Origin: Camarhynchus parvulus
Lineage: Eukaryota > Chordata > Aves > Passeriformes > Thraupidae
Direction: 5' to 3'
Assembly (NCBI RefSeq): GCF_901933205.1
Contig: NC_044600.1
Location: 7,602,501 to 7,666,500, forward strand
Length of the DNA: 64,000 nucleotides
How positions within the stretch are numbered: the stretch's first letter is position 1; every line of letters begins with the position of its first letter. A program made the position numbers and the translations under genes. This document shows, piece after piece, positions 1-20,233 of the stretch. The notes under the pieces were generated by a model. That model did not search any database. It was not told the DNA's origin and saw only the letters and a program-made list of their open reading frames with translations.

Positions 1-28
1 TTGCCTAACAGAGCACTTTCAATTGTAG

Positions 29-10099
<10,071 letters not shown>

Positions 10100-11290
10100 A
10101 AGGGATGATCCAAGTAAAGAAAAAAAACCAAAATGCAACAAAAACCCAACCTGCCACCCTGGGTGCATGAGTAGCAGATGGGCTGTGACCACGTTGAAAT
10201 GCTGTTGGCCTTGGAACTGTTGAAGTTCAAAGGACTTTGTTTTGCTTTGCAAGACAACTTTATTAAAATTCTCAGGGGGAGGAGTTATAACCAACAGACG
10301 TGCTCTTTTCCCAAAGGAACGTTTAACTTATCAAGAGCTCACAGAAATGCATTCATAGCAGACCTGCATCTTGCAATATTGCTCTGGAGCTGTTTTCACT
10401 CCATTATTTCTCAAATACTTGATGTGTGGTTTTATACCCTTGAGGGCTATAAGGTGGTTGGTATAAGTTGTAATGGAAACAAATCTAATTTCTATCTGCA
10501 GTCCACTTTAATTTCTGTCATACAGTCCACGCATATTTTAGGTTTGACCACATCCTTAATTTTGCAAATAAATCTACAGTACAAGTTGGGACCTGCAGGC
10601 CAGCTCGCAATGCTAAATGAGAAATGTGTAATTAGGAAGATGTACTTCCTCTGGTATTCTTTGTACATGGTGCTTTTTTGTACATCTAACTATTTTGATT
10701 ACTTTACAAATAAAGCATGGCAGTTTTTTCTCTTGCTGCTTATAAAAAGGGGTATTTTTTTTTTGTTTGTTTGTTTGTTTTTTAAGGTTATACTGCATAT
10801 GATAATACCACCATCCTTGGACCTCTTGCAGTAACATATGATCATGTTGCTGATGGCACGGTTACACCTGAGAATGGAAGTGAATGCATTTTTGTATGCA
10901 TCTTGGTTCAGTTCTGTGCACCTAGAAAATAATTTTTACGAAAATCTGCATGAAAACTATAACTTTTTTATTTAAAATGCTGTTAGATACAAAACCATAC
11001 TACATTGTGGAGAGGTTTTGTGCAGGGAAGAGGCAAATGGTATAAACAGCAGGGTTCAATAAAGTGAACAGCAAATGTGCTGGAATATAAAATTATTTTT
11101 AGAGATAAATGGAAGGAAGCATTGTCGCCAAAGAAGGAAGATGCTGTATCCATAGGATTTCATATTCTCTTGCTTTGGCAAGCTGATTGCTATATTTTGA
11201 GATCATATTGCTATTCCAAGCTATTCAAAGTGATGTAATATGGTGGCAAAGCATCAGTTGAAATAAAAACATTTAAATACTCGCTTCTCT
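10100..11290 (+). other. PLS3: PLS3 3' UTR with three AATAAA signals
   Basis: AT-rich sequence directly after the PLS3 stop. AATAAA hexamers lie at 10709-10714, 11058-11063 and 11262-11267, so alternative ends near 10.73, 11.08 and 11.29 kb are possible. A T-rich (TTTG)n tract lies at about 10755-10784. A 218-codon open frame (10178-10834) sits inside the UTR; see findings. The UTR end is inferred from the last hexamer, not observed. Confidence 0.8.
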
Positions 11291-13969
11291 CCTTATTTGC
11301 ACTGACCCAGCATGGCAGCCTGTCTTCAGTTCCAGGTGGTGCCATGCACAATCTTCATCTTTATTGGCCTGGTGTAAATCTGATGCCAGGTACTGGTCCT
11401 TCAGAGCATGGTGAGGGGTTGGTGCTGCTGGCAGCACAACAGGGAAAGGTCCCTCAAAAGCAATGTTTGTTTGAAGCAGCAGCTGCTGTGGTGTTGTGCC
11501 TTGGGGGCTTCAGAGGTTAACATTTGTATGAGTATTTGTATCACTAATTTAGAGAAAGGGAATTAATTTTCCTGTGTGTAGGAGATGGAAAAAGGGCAGG
11601 TGAAAAGGAGGAGATGAGCAGGAGCCCTGCCATCTGCAAGGGTGGCACTGGCTGGGAGTGCTCCCTGCTCTGGGTGTGGGATGTCAGAAAACCACCCCAG
11701 TGATTCCCTTCATGAAGCCTTGTGCAGAGCTGGCTGGAAACTTTCCACTGGTACAATTTTTTCACAAGAGAAGTATGTTAACAAAGCTTCCCACAGGAAA
11801 TTGCATGTTTTCACTCAAGATGGAGCGATATACGGTAAGTAGAGTCACAGCCATCCCACTGAAACTGTTCTGGTGATTTATGGCACTGGCTGGGGGTGTG
11901 GTGTGATTAAGGTCAAAATTCTTGGACTTTGGAAGTGGCCATGTGCATGTGTACTTTCTTGCCTCTTTTGCCTCTGGTACCAGGTTAAAGGGGGAGAAAT
12001 GGGTACTTTGACAATTACGGAATGGGAAAGCATCTCCTTGTGCTGGATGTATTTAAGAAAGAAAAGTTTGGGGTCCAAGCAAAGTTGATCTCTCACACTG
12101 AAGGTCCAGTGCAGGGCAATCAGGACAAACCCAGTGCTTTCTCTCCAGTCAGCACTCTAAACAAGCAGGTTTTCAAATAGTTTGTTTTGTCAAACACACC
12201 TAAAATATTCAAATCACATCAAGGAGATGTAAACATTTCCTTCTTCCTGCAACTCTTTTTGCTCTTTAATATTAAATTATTTGTTAGTATTTATACTTTG
12301 TTTTGCTTCTTCAATTACATGCTTTTTTGTTTGCAAGGGTTTTTTTAACAGTGTCAGCTTTGTTCATACTGTATTTTTGTTCTAAACAGTTGGACTTGCT
12401 GCTGCCCTTGTGGGTTGTTCTTATCCTGCACCTTGTGGGTTGTTCTTATCCTGCATCTTAAGGTCCTCCTTCAAATGTCTTTGCCAGCCCAGACTGATTC
12501 CTCAGGGTCTGTGTTTTCTGGCTGTCTTGTATTCCTTGCAAGTTTCATTTTTTGTGGATTAAAAGTATGGCCACATGTTCTCCCTGAGCATACTGTGTAT
12601 AACTTGTTAAATATTTCTATGACTTTTTATCATAGCACAGAGGAAGCAATTTAGTTGTGTTCCTGTTACTCTTTAATGAGGTAGTGGTGTAAAAGTGGAA
12701 GGAATATTTTCTCAAAATGTTTGGAGAAGGCAAGGTTCTTGTCCATATAAATTTTTCACTAATTTGTATTATTCAATGGAAAAATGGAATCTTTTAGGGA
12801 ATTAAGAAATTGCTGAGGTGGACTTTGCTTGCTTTTTTGCTTCTGCCTTTTCCTATTGCAGCTTGATAGAGAGTAATGCAAAAGCAAGAAACCAGCTGGA
12901 GTATTTTTCCACCACTTCTCAAAGTATGTGAACGGAAGTGAAGGAGGGAAGTGAAGATGATGAAACAGCATAGACAATGTAAGGAAAAATTTATTGTATT
13001 GACAGTTAAATGCTTTGCACAAACCTAACCACAAATATAATGAGGTGCAGCGTGTGTGGTTTTGTGAAGCCCCACTTTGTTCCTTCCCTGGTGTAACAGC
13101 AAAGGTTGGTCCTGCTCTGCACTCCATGGCAGGTTTCCCCTGTCAAATTGTGCAGGTTTGTGTGTTTGCAGCCCTAAACAAGGGTTTATTTCTTATCAGC
13201 TTGGGGAATTCCTCTAAGGACAGGGACAAATGTGGTGTGTCTAGCACACATTCCTTTGCTTCCTTCTGTGAGCACCCAGTAAACACTGGATAAGGGCTTT
13301 TAATATACCTGCACAAATGGAAAATTCCATTTGGGAGGACAGAGAAGGCTGATCTGTGTCTCCCAGCAGCTGAAGGGAGGCAGAGTGGGGACTGTGGCAC
13401 TGGAATTTTGCTGGGACAGAGCTCCTTGACTGCATTCAGGGAGATAGACACAACTTGTACAGCCTATCCCTGAGACAAATTACCTCCTTGCAGGGGTAAA
13501 TGCAGAGCCACATTAGCTGAGTTTCAGAGCTGTGAGAAACACCTGAGTGATAAAATGTTTTACATGATGGTGTTTTTGCCTAACTCCCCCCACACTGTGT
13601 TACATTCCAGCAGCAGAGATCCCCATGGGCCTGCTGTGGGAAGGCGCCACGTGCTCACAGTGATGCTGATGGACTGGGCCTTTCCTCAGGACTCCAGATG
13701 TCCTGGAGCACGTGCAATTTATTCCTATTTCAGCAGTACTCACTCGCAATATGCCCAGTATGGGCTGGGCACAGGAAGGCAGCCCCTCCCAGGGAGGTCA
13801 CGCCTGGCTGTGGTCAGTTGGGAAATGGGGAGGGCAGAGGGGAACATTCTTCCCAGCCCCACATCACCAGCACAAGCCCCAGCCCCGAACTTGCCAATTT
13901 GAGCATTTGCATTGAATTCTGATGTTAGCATTTCAGATTAGAGTATTGCCCATGAAGGAAATAATACAT
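11291..13969. other. Intergenic spacer, PLS3 / NYX-like gene (tail to tail)
   Basis: No exon with convincing splice sites, no RNA gene and no clear transposon was seen. The only distinct structure is the 25-bp duplication at 12406-12455. Open frames here are short, overlap on several frames, and resemble no protein I know. Confidence 0.6.
12406..12455. repeat. Perfect 25-bp tandem duplication (2 copies)
   Basis: The unit beginning ccttgtgggttgttctt occurs at 12406-12430 and again at 12431-12455 with no mismatch. This suggests a recent slippage or duplication event. No function is implied. Confidence 0.95.
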
Positions 13970-13988
13970 TCCTATATAATGAAATTTC

Positions 13989-13994
13989 TTTATT
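13989..13994 (-). promoter_or_regulatory. Polyadenylation signal of the NYX-like gene
   Basis: TTTATT on the plus strand is AATAAA on the minus strand, 94 nt past the stop codon of the leucine-rich-repeat gene. It predicts a very short 3' UTR ending near 13970. Its position supports a working transcription unit. Confidence 0.6.
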
Positions 13995-14087
13995 TGCATA
14001 TAAAATCCATCTGCCATCAAAACCATTGCTCATAAACAAATTTCAAGAAAACAAATAATCAGCCTCCACTTTATGACTGAAACACCA

Positions 14088-15353
14088 TTAAAAGGTGGCC
14101 AGCAGGATGCCCCATCCCCACGTGTGGCAGGCGAGTGCCAGCAGGATGAGCTGGCCGGGCAGGGCAGGGGGCCTGGGGGCCACGCTGGTGCCAGCCACCC
14201 TGCACCTGTCCTCGGTGGCCATCTCCAGGGGCACAGGGCAGTCCCCCAGGGGCCCAGGGAGGGGCTGCTGGGCTGCTGTGCTGTTGGCAGGGCCCGGGAA
14301 GGCGCAGTCCAGCCCCTGGAGGAGCGCGGCCGTCCAGCGTCGGAGCCAGAGCGCGCTGCAGTCGCAGCTCCAGGGGTTGTGGGACAGGAACACGTACCTC
14401 AGCCTGGGCAGGGAGGAGAACAGGCCCACAGGCAGCGAGCTGAGGTTGTTTCTGCTCAGGTGAAGGAAGTGCAGCTTGTTTAGGTACAGAAAAGCAGAGT
14501 TTGAGATGGAGGAGATCTGGTTGTTGTTCAAGTACAAGTTTCTCAGGTTGAGCAGCTGCCTGAAGGTGCAGTCCACAGCGGTGATTCTGTTGGCTTCAAG
14601 GTGCATGGTCTTGAGCTGGATCAATCCTTCAAAAAGCTGATTAGGCAAATCAGTGATGAAGTTGTGGCCTAAATTTAACATGCTCAGTCTGAGAAGCTTT
14701 GAGAAAGCTCCATTTTGGATGATCCATATCCGATTCTTCCTCAGGTTGAGATCGTTCAGGGTTTCCAGGTCCTTCAGAGAGTCTCTGCCGATGGCCTCTA
14801 TGTGGTTGCCCTCCAGGGACAGCCTCGTGAGGCTGGAGAGGTTCCTAAAGGCTTGTGGGACATACCTCATGTTATTGGAGGCTAAATCAAGCCTTTCTAA
14901 AGAAGGCAAGTGTGAAAATAGAAGTGGGTGGATTTCAAAGATGTTGCAGTAGGACAAATCCAGGCTGATGAGGTTTAATAGTCCTCTGAAAGTGTTTGCG
15001 TGCAGGTAGGTGAGGCGTGAGTTCCTGCTGAGGTGCAGCTCTTGCAGCCTGCTGAGAGCATGGAAAGTTCCTGGGGTCAGGAAAGTCAGATTGTTCCCAT
15101 CTAGCCAGAGGCTGTGAAGGAAAGTCAGGTTTCTGAAGGTGTTGGTGTTGAGAATCCGCAAATAATTGTTGGAGAGGTTTAGAGAGATGGTGGATGGTGC
15201 TATTTCTCCAGGTAGGGTTTTCAGTCCAGCTCTGTTGCAGAGGATGGTCTCTTCAGGTGTACATTTGCACATGCTTGGGCATGAATTGGAGACATTCAGA
15301 CTCAGCCCAGCCTTTGCTGCACAAGTAAATATAAATATAACGAGAAAGAACAT
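14088..15353 (-). CDS. Nyctalopin-like LRR protein, secreted or GPI-anchored
   Basis: A 421-residue ectodomain protein from ATG 15353. Residues 1-16 (MFFLVIFIFTCAAKAG) are a signal peptide. An LRRNT cap follows (C25, C29, C31, C39), then about 11 leucine-rich repeats (55-325), then an LRRCT cap (NPWSCDC at 326-332, C350, C372). The hydrophobic tail at 401-421 resembles a GPI-attachment signal. Possible N-glycosylation sites are N20, N75, N88, N171, N303 and N357. The repeats follow nyctalopin closely (for example NNLTFLTPGTF and LTYLHANTFRGL), so this is probably a NYX paralogue; NYX itself is elsewhere. The frame stays open up to a strong acceptor (pyrimidine tract then CAG, exon from 15386), so a short upstream exon may supply an earlier start. 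A frame to 15374 exists only if GTG is used. The C-terminal third is GC-rich. Function is inferred: nyctalopin organises the TRPM1 complex at retinal ON-bipolar synapses. Confidence 0.88.
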   Translation of the reverse strand: MFFLVIFIFTCAAKAGLSLNVSNSCPSMCKCTPEETILCNRAGLKTLPGEIAPSTISLNLSNNYLRILNTNTFRNLTFLHSLWLDGNNLTFLTPGTFHALSRLQELHLSRNSRLTYLHANTFRGLLNLISLDLSYCNIFEIHPLLFSHLPSLERLDLASNNMRYVPQAFRNLSSLTRLSLEGNHIEAIGRDSLKDLETLNDLNLRKNRIWIIQNGAFSKLLRLSMLNLGHNFITDLPNQLFEGLIQLKTMHLEANRITAVDCTFRQLLNLRNLYLNNNQISSISNSAFLYLNKLHFLHLSRNNLSSLPVGLFSSLPRLRYVFLSHNPWSCDCSALWLRRWTAALLQGLDCAFPGPANSTAAQQPLPGPLGDCPVPLEMATEDRCRVAGTSVAPRPPALPGQLILLALACHTWGWGILLATF

Positions 15354-15386
15354 GACCAGCCACACATCAGCCACAGCATCTAATGC

Positions 15387-18300
15387 CTGATGGATAGTAG
15401 AGGAGGAGGCAAGAAAAAGAGCATGTACCTTTTGGGCAGGTGAACCACAGGCAGGGCAGGGTTGGTTGGACTGTGCACAGTGAAAATAAATCAGCTGGTT
15501 CCTCCTGCTGCAGCCCCTTGGGGATTAAGTGTTAAGGCACGTCAGAGCTGATTAAGTGCTGCCCTGAGAGGCAGGGAGACTTCTCAGCCCAGGGTCATGC
15601 TCTGATAGTGGTTTTTCTCACCTCCTGCCCTCTGCAAACAGCAACAGGTAACAGACTTCCCCTGGCAGCTGTCTGGGACAGGTTCCTGCTCATGGCTTAT
15701 CACCATTCTCAGAGTCTGCTTGGAAGTTGGCTCAAAAAAAACTATTCTGGGAGGAATTTTTGTGATTTTCTCCAGCTGGAGCTTCAGCAAAGGCAGTGCA
15801 AGGTGGCTCTGCCATCCAGGTGTGAGGGGAGGGCTCTCACCCTGACAGAGGCTGCACACACTGACAGATGCCCCAGGCTCAGGGATTTCCCTTGGTGATG
15901 GCTGTGACTCCCCTGCAGTAAAATGGGAGACTGCCGGGAGCTGTGCAAGCCTCATGTTCTCTGACATGACAGGCATTGTTTTCTCTGACATTTTTCTCTG
16001 GGAAAGCACAGGGGAGTGCTGTGTCCTGGCAGTGCCTCTTCTTGGGATAAGCCCTGAGCCATCTATGAGGGGTGAAAAATGAACCCTGTGGTTGAAACAG
16101 GGAGCACCCCGAGGGCACACTGTCCTTCCCAGGGCACTGCTTGTCTCCAGCAGGTCTGAAGATGCCACTTCTTCAGACCTGGAGAAGTCCAAACTGGAGC
16201 TGGACTTGGGTCCTTAAATATCTGTGTCCTTGCCTTGCCCTGTTTTTATCCTATATCCACAGTGCACAGGGAAAGTGCATTTGGGGGCCTGACTGATGAA
16301 CTCAACAGCCAGAGATCAGCAATTTCCAGACTGATCATTCTGCAGGAGGACCGGACCCAGGGCTTGCAGCTGATGGGTCATTAGTGACACAATTGCTGCT
16401 CTTGTTTTTCTCACTCTAAATTTTTCTTTTCCACTTCTCTCTGCTGGAGTTCTCATGTGTTTTGATGTGCTTGAAGCACCTTTTGTCAGCCTTCCAGTGC
16501 ATTTCCTTGCTCTTAATTTGTTGGTCTAGCTCAGCTTTTTTCTTTTTTTCATGTTTTACAGGTTGAGTTTTCTTTCTGTCCCCTGTTCTGCCAGCTCAGT
16601 CCAGACAGTGGCCAAACCCCCAAATATACAGTATGCCCAACAGTAAGTGTGACCTGGACAAGTTTGCAGCTCTGTTGTTTCCTCAGCAGAAGCAGATTAT
16701 ATTTCCTGTGCTGTTAAATCACTATATTGGCTTCAGCTTCTTCTGTTTTCTTCTTCATTTTTTCAAGCAGCAATCCCCTGAAGAACAGCTTCTCCCTGGA
16801 AGCTTGGCCAGGATGATCATGTTGTGTAATGGAGACCATCTTCCAGCTGTAAACAACATCATTTATTTAGTTAGACAGGCTTTGGGGCAGCGTTACTGGC
16901 GGCCAAAATCTGGTTTCCACCACGAGCAGCAGTGCTGGCACCATGCCCAGGGCTGGTCCTGGGAGCCCCAGAGGAAGGTGGAAATGTGCACTGCTCACCC
17001 CATCCAGCTGATTTTGTCTGGGGTCAGGCCAAAGGTTTTGGTGGGTGAATCTTTGTTTTCTGTATTCCTGGTTCAGCTGGGGCTGTTCCTCCAAGGACAT
17101 CACCTTGGAGGGATGTTCTGCTGCTGGGGTCTCCATGGCTTCTCTTGCCTCCTGATGCGCCACAGCTGGGAATATCCATCCCTCCATGACTTTGTAAATG
17201 CAACCCTGTGAAGGAGACAGGTTTCTGCTGATCTCTGTGCAGGACAGGTGAGCTGCACTGTGTGCTGGGGAATGCTCTTGCCTTTAGCTGAAGTTTGTAG
17301 CTCAGGCTGAAAAAGATGTACCTCTTGCTCTGGTGTCCCTTTTATTCTACACAGGGTTTATTTCTGGTTGTAATTCCAGCAGTGTTACCATGTTCTAGCT
17401 CTTAGCAAAGCCCAGTGCTCTCTGTAGTGTAGCTCTCCTTGATTTCATACTGGAAATTTTCAGACCAAAAGCACACAGCTCTTGGAGCTCATTGCTGCCA
17501 GATGTTGCTTAACTGGACTCAAACACTGTGGTGGAGCAGGACCATGCAGCTGCAGAATGTTTCCTTGCTCTAGAGCCTATAGGGCCAAGGAACCCCTAAG
17601 TATCAAAGTGACCAGATTTTTACACTTTGTCCCAGCTTTGGCAATTCCAGTTTCTCCCTGTAAGGATTCCACAAAGCATGGAAGTGGGGTGGCAGCTGCT
17701 TGAGAGGATTTTGTCCAAACTTAGTGATGGCAGCCCGGGCTGCAGCTGCCCTTGGGGTGGAAGCAGTGCAGTGGTTTGCCAACACTCAGCACTGTGGAGA
17801 GTTAAACCCTTACTGGGGGCTGAGTGCTGGTCCAAGAGAGTGGCCACAGGAATGTCCTGTGTGTGCTGCAGCTCCCAGTGCTCCTGTGCTCAGCACTGCT
17901 CCAGCTTCCTGAGCATCTCTACTGCAGTCACTGCCACGCCAAGTGCTGCAGAGACAAGGTGAGGATGTGCTCCTTGAGAAGAACTGACACGAGTTTTTCC
18001 TCTACCTACCTTTTTAGCAAGCTTCCCCTTTATGGTCTGTTCAAATATTAGCATCCTGCTCTGGGGTTCTCTTTTCCGGGCTCTGCTCTTTGTGCTCCAC
18101 GTGCAGGGACTCTGATTGTCTCTCTCCATCTGCCTGGAGGGTTTCTGGAGTGCATCATGTGTTTTGGCTGAGGTGCCTCATCCACCCGGCTTTAGTGGAA
18201 AAGCTGAACCACTGCAGGTCTTCTGCTAAAATGTATTCCACCCACCACATGGCCATGGTTGTGTTTTTGTCCTTTTTTCAGTCACTGATTTATCTGACAT

Positions 18301-20098
18301 CTGGGATTTATAGCCCAGCTCATCCCCTTCAGAAATTGTTTGTAGCTGATGTCAAGAGCCTTGCCTAATACTGTAGATTTTAAGGAGATGAATTCTCTTT
18401 AGAAGATCGAGGCAGCAGTCAAAACTTCTGCTTTGGGATGGTCTTGCTGGTCTAATAAGTTAAAGGAGCAAGGTTTACATTCTTTAAACTTTTTGTTGGG
18501 AAAAGGTGGAATTAGTAGAATCATGTAATAGATTTGTTGGTTAAAAGATTGATTAAATAATGTGGAATATGCAAATGTCAGGAAAAATCTGACACCCCCA
18601 AAACTTTATCTAGCTGGTGAACTCTCTTTCGTGTGTATCGCAGTTTTCTTGGAACGTAAGAGGAATTTCTAGTAAAAACACTTTAAAAGTGGGAAAGCTG
18701 TTTGCAGTGGTTATAGTTCAAAATAGCAAAGAGAGGAAGATTTTTATTTTTAAAAGATCTCTGGAAAGACACCCTTTGGGTGCTCTGTAACTCTATAAAA
18801 ATTTCCAGAGAGTCCTAGCTCTTCCTAAATATCACCTTGAGACCCTAAAGAGAAATGTGAAGCATTCTCTCACATCCTTTGAATGCCAGGCTATGTACAA
18901 CTGTATTAGTTCAAGTAAAGCAGAAGTTAGACAGGAGTGAACTCTCTCCCACAAGATCTGGGCACCAGTGTCTTGACTTCTGCTGCTCATCACAGCAACT
19001 GGTTTGAGAGAAGTGAGGAGAAAATGCCCTGTGCTGATGAAATCTGACTGTGGGTTCCTGTTGTGGTCTCAGTTCTGAAATGCTGCTCTGCCACTGATGC
19101 TGCTGTGGCCATGAAGGCTCTGTGCCTGTTTTTGGCAAGTCTGGTGGTCTGTGTGTGTTGGGGGCACGGCTGGGAGCTGTGCAGCTCCCAGGGATGGAGT
19201 TTTGACCAAGTCCTTCAGCAAGAGCAGGGCATGCCCCAAGAACAGGCAGTGGTGCCAGGGTGTGTGCACTTCCTGCCTTTAATAGCAGCTTGTTTTCAAA
19301 ATCACTTATCTGCCTGTTTTCTTTGCTTCTTTTAGTAGCTTGTAAAATGCTTACAGCCAATAATTTGAACAAACAATGTCATGGAGGATAACCTCAATCT
19401 TGGCAGTGCTGTTGGCTGGACACAAACATCTCTCATACAATAAATGCTTTGGATAAGTTTTCTGCATGCTGAAGGTGGGAAGGGTATCCCTCTTCCCTCC
19501 CAAATGCCTCTGTCACTCTCACTGAACTGCTCCAAAACTGACCTCTTCTAGCACAGAAGGTCTGTTCTCTCAGAGTATCTGATGGGCCCTGTCTGGGTGG
19601 CCCTTGTGGCCACTGCTGTGCTGCTGGGAAGTGGAAAAGCAGCACTTTAAAAAGCTTAGTTCTTCCCCATGAAATCATGGATCCAGCGGGGAGAGTGGAA
19701 CACTGACCGAGGTCTTGCCTTTGAGGGTGCTGGCAGCTCTCCCTCTTGGCCAAAACACCGGGTTTGCAGACAGCCACTGCCAGACCTGATCATGCTGTGC
19801 AAGGACCCAGAACTGACCCAGCAAGAGCCATGGGTGCTGGATGGGAATGGGACTCACTCACTGTCTCAACCTTCAAGGTCAGTGCTCACAACTGCTCCCT
19901 TCCCTGAGTCCCCAGAAAGGATGCAAGCCATCAGCTTCTCTGAAGGAGTGCTCTGGGGCTGGGAAAAGGTGAGGTAGATTCTCCAATCTTACTTTCAGCA
20001 ATGAATCCCTAAAGAAACCCTTAAATAAACAAATGCAGGAAGGAGGAATGCTTAGAAAAGCTTATGGAATGCTGGAATGTTTGGCACAGCACACCCCA
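15387..20098. other. Non-coding spacer upstream of the NYX-like gene
   Basis: Should hold the promoter and any first exon(s) of the minus-strand NYX-like gene, but I could not pin them down. Open frames at 15584-16192 (-) and 16633-17211 (+) have no recognisable domain, and I treat them as chance. No transposon was recognised. Confidence 0.5.
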
Positions 20099-20233
20099 GA
20101 ATCACAGAATATTCTGGGCTGGAAGGGATGCACAAGGATCATCAAGTCCAGCTCTTCCAGCCCATGCAGGGATCAAACCTGCAGTCTTGGCATTATTAGC
20201 ACCATGCTCCATCCAACTGAGCTAATCCCAGGG
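20099..20233 (-). mobile_element. tRNA-Ile-derived SINE with CR1-like tail (TguSINE1-like)
   Basis: Read on the minus strand from about 20233, it starts with a tRNA-like head: an A box (ttagctcagttgg), an anticodon-arm region (gtgctaataatgcc) like tRNA-Ile(AAU), and a B box (ggtttgatccc). It then runs into a CR1-like 3' tail ending ...cccagaatattctgtgat at about 20100. A tRNA-Ile head fused to a CR1 tail is the TguSINE1 design of songbirds, and this supports a passerine source. The head lacks a proper acceptor stem, so it is not a functional tRNA gene. Confidence 0.85.

Noticed and set aside
14073..14483. Plus-strand open frames (136 and 122 codons) over the NYX-like gene
   Set aside because: Antisense shadows of the GC-rich 3' part of the LRR coding region.
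15354..15374. GTG at 15374 as the start of the LRR protein
   Set aside because: GTG is not a normal vertebrate start; ATG 15353 gives a clean signal peptide, or an upstream exon supplies the start.
20160..20233. tRNA-Ile gene on the minus strand
   Set aside because: A and B boxes are present, but the acceptor stem is not paired and the sequence continues into a CR1-like tail, so it is a SINE head.
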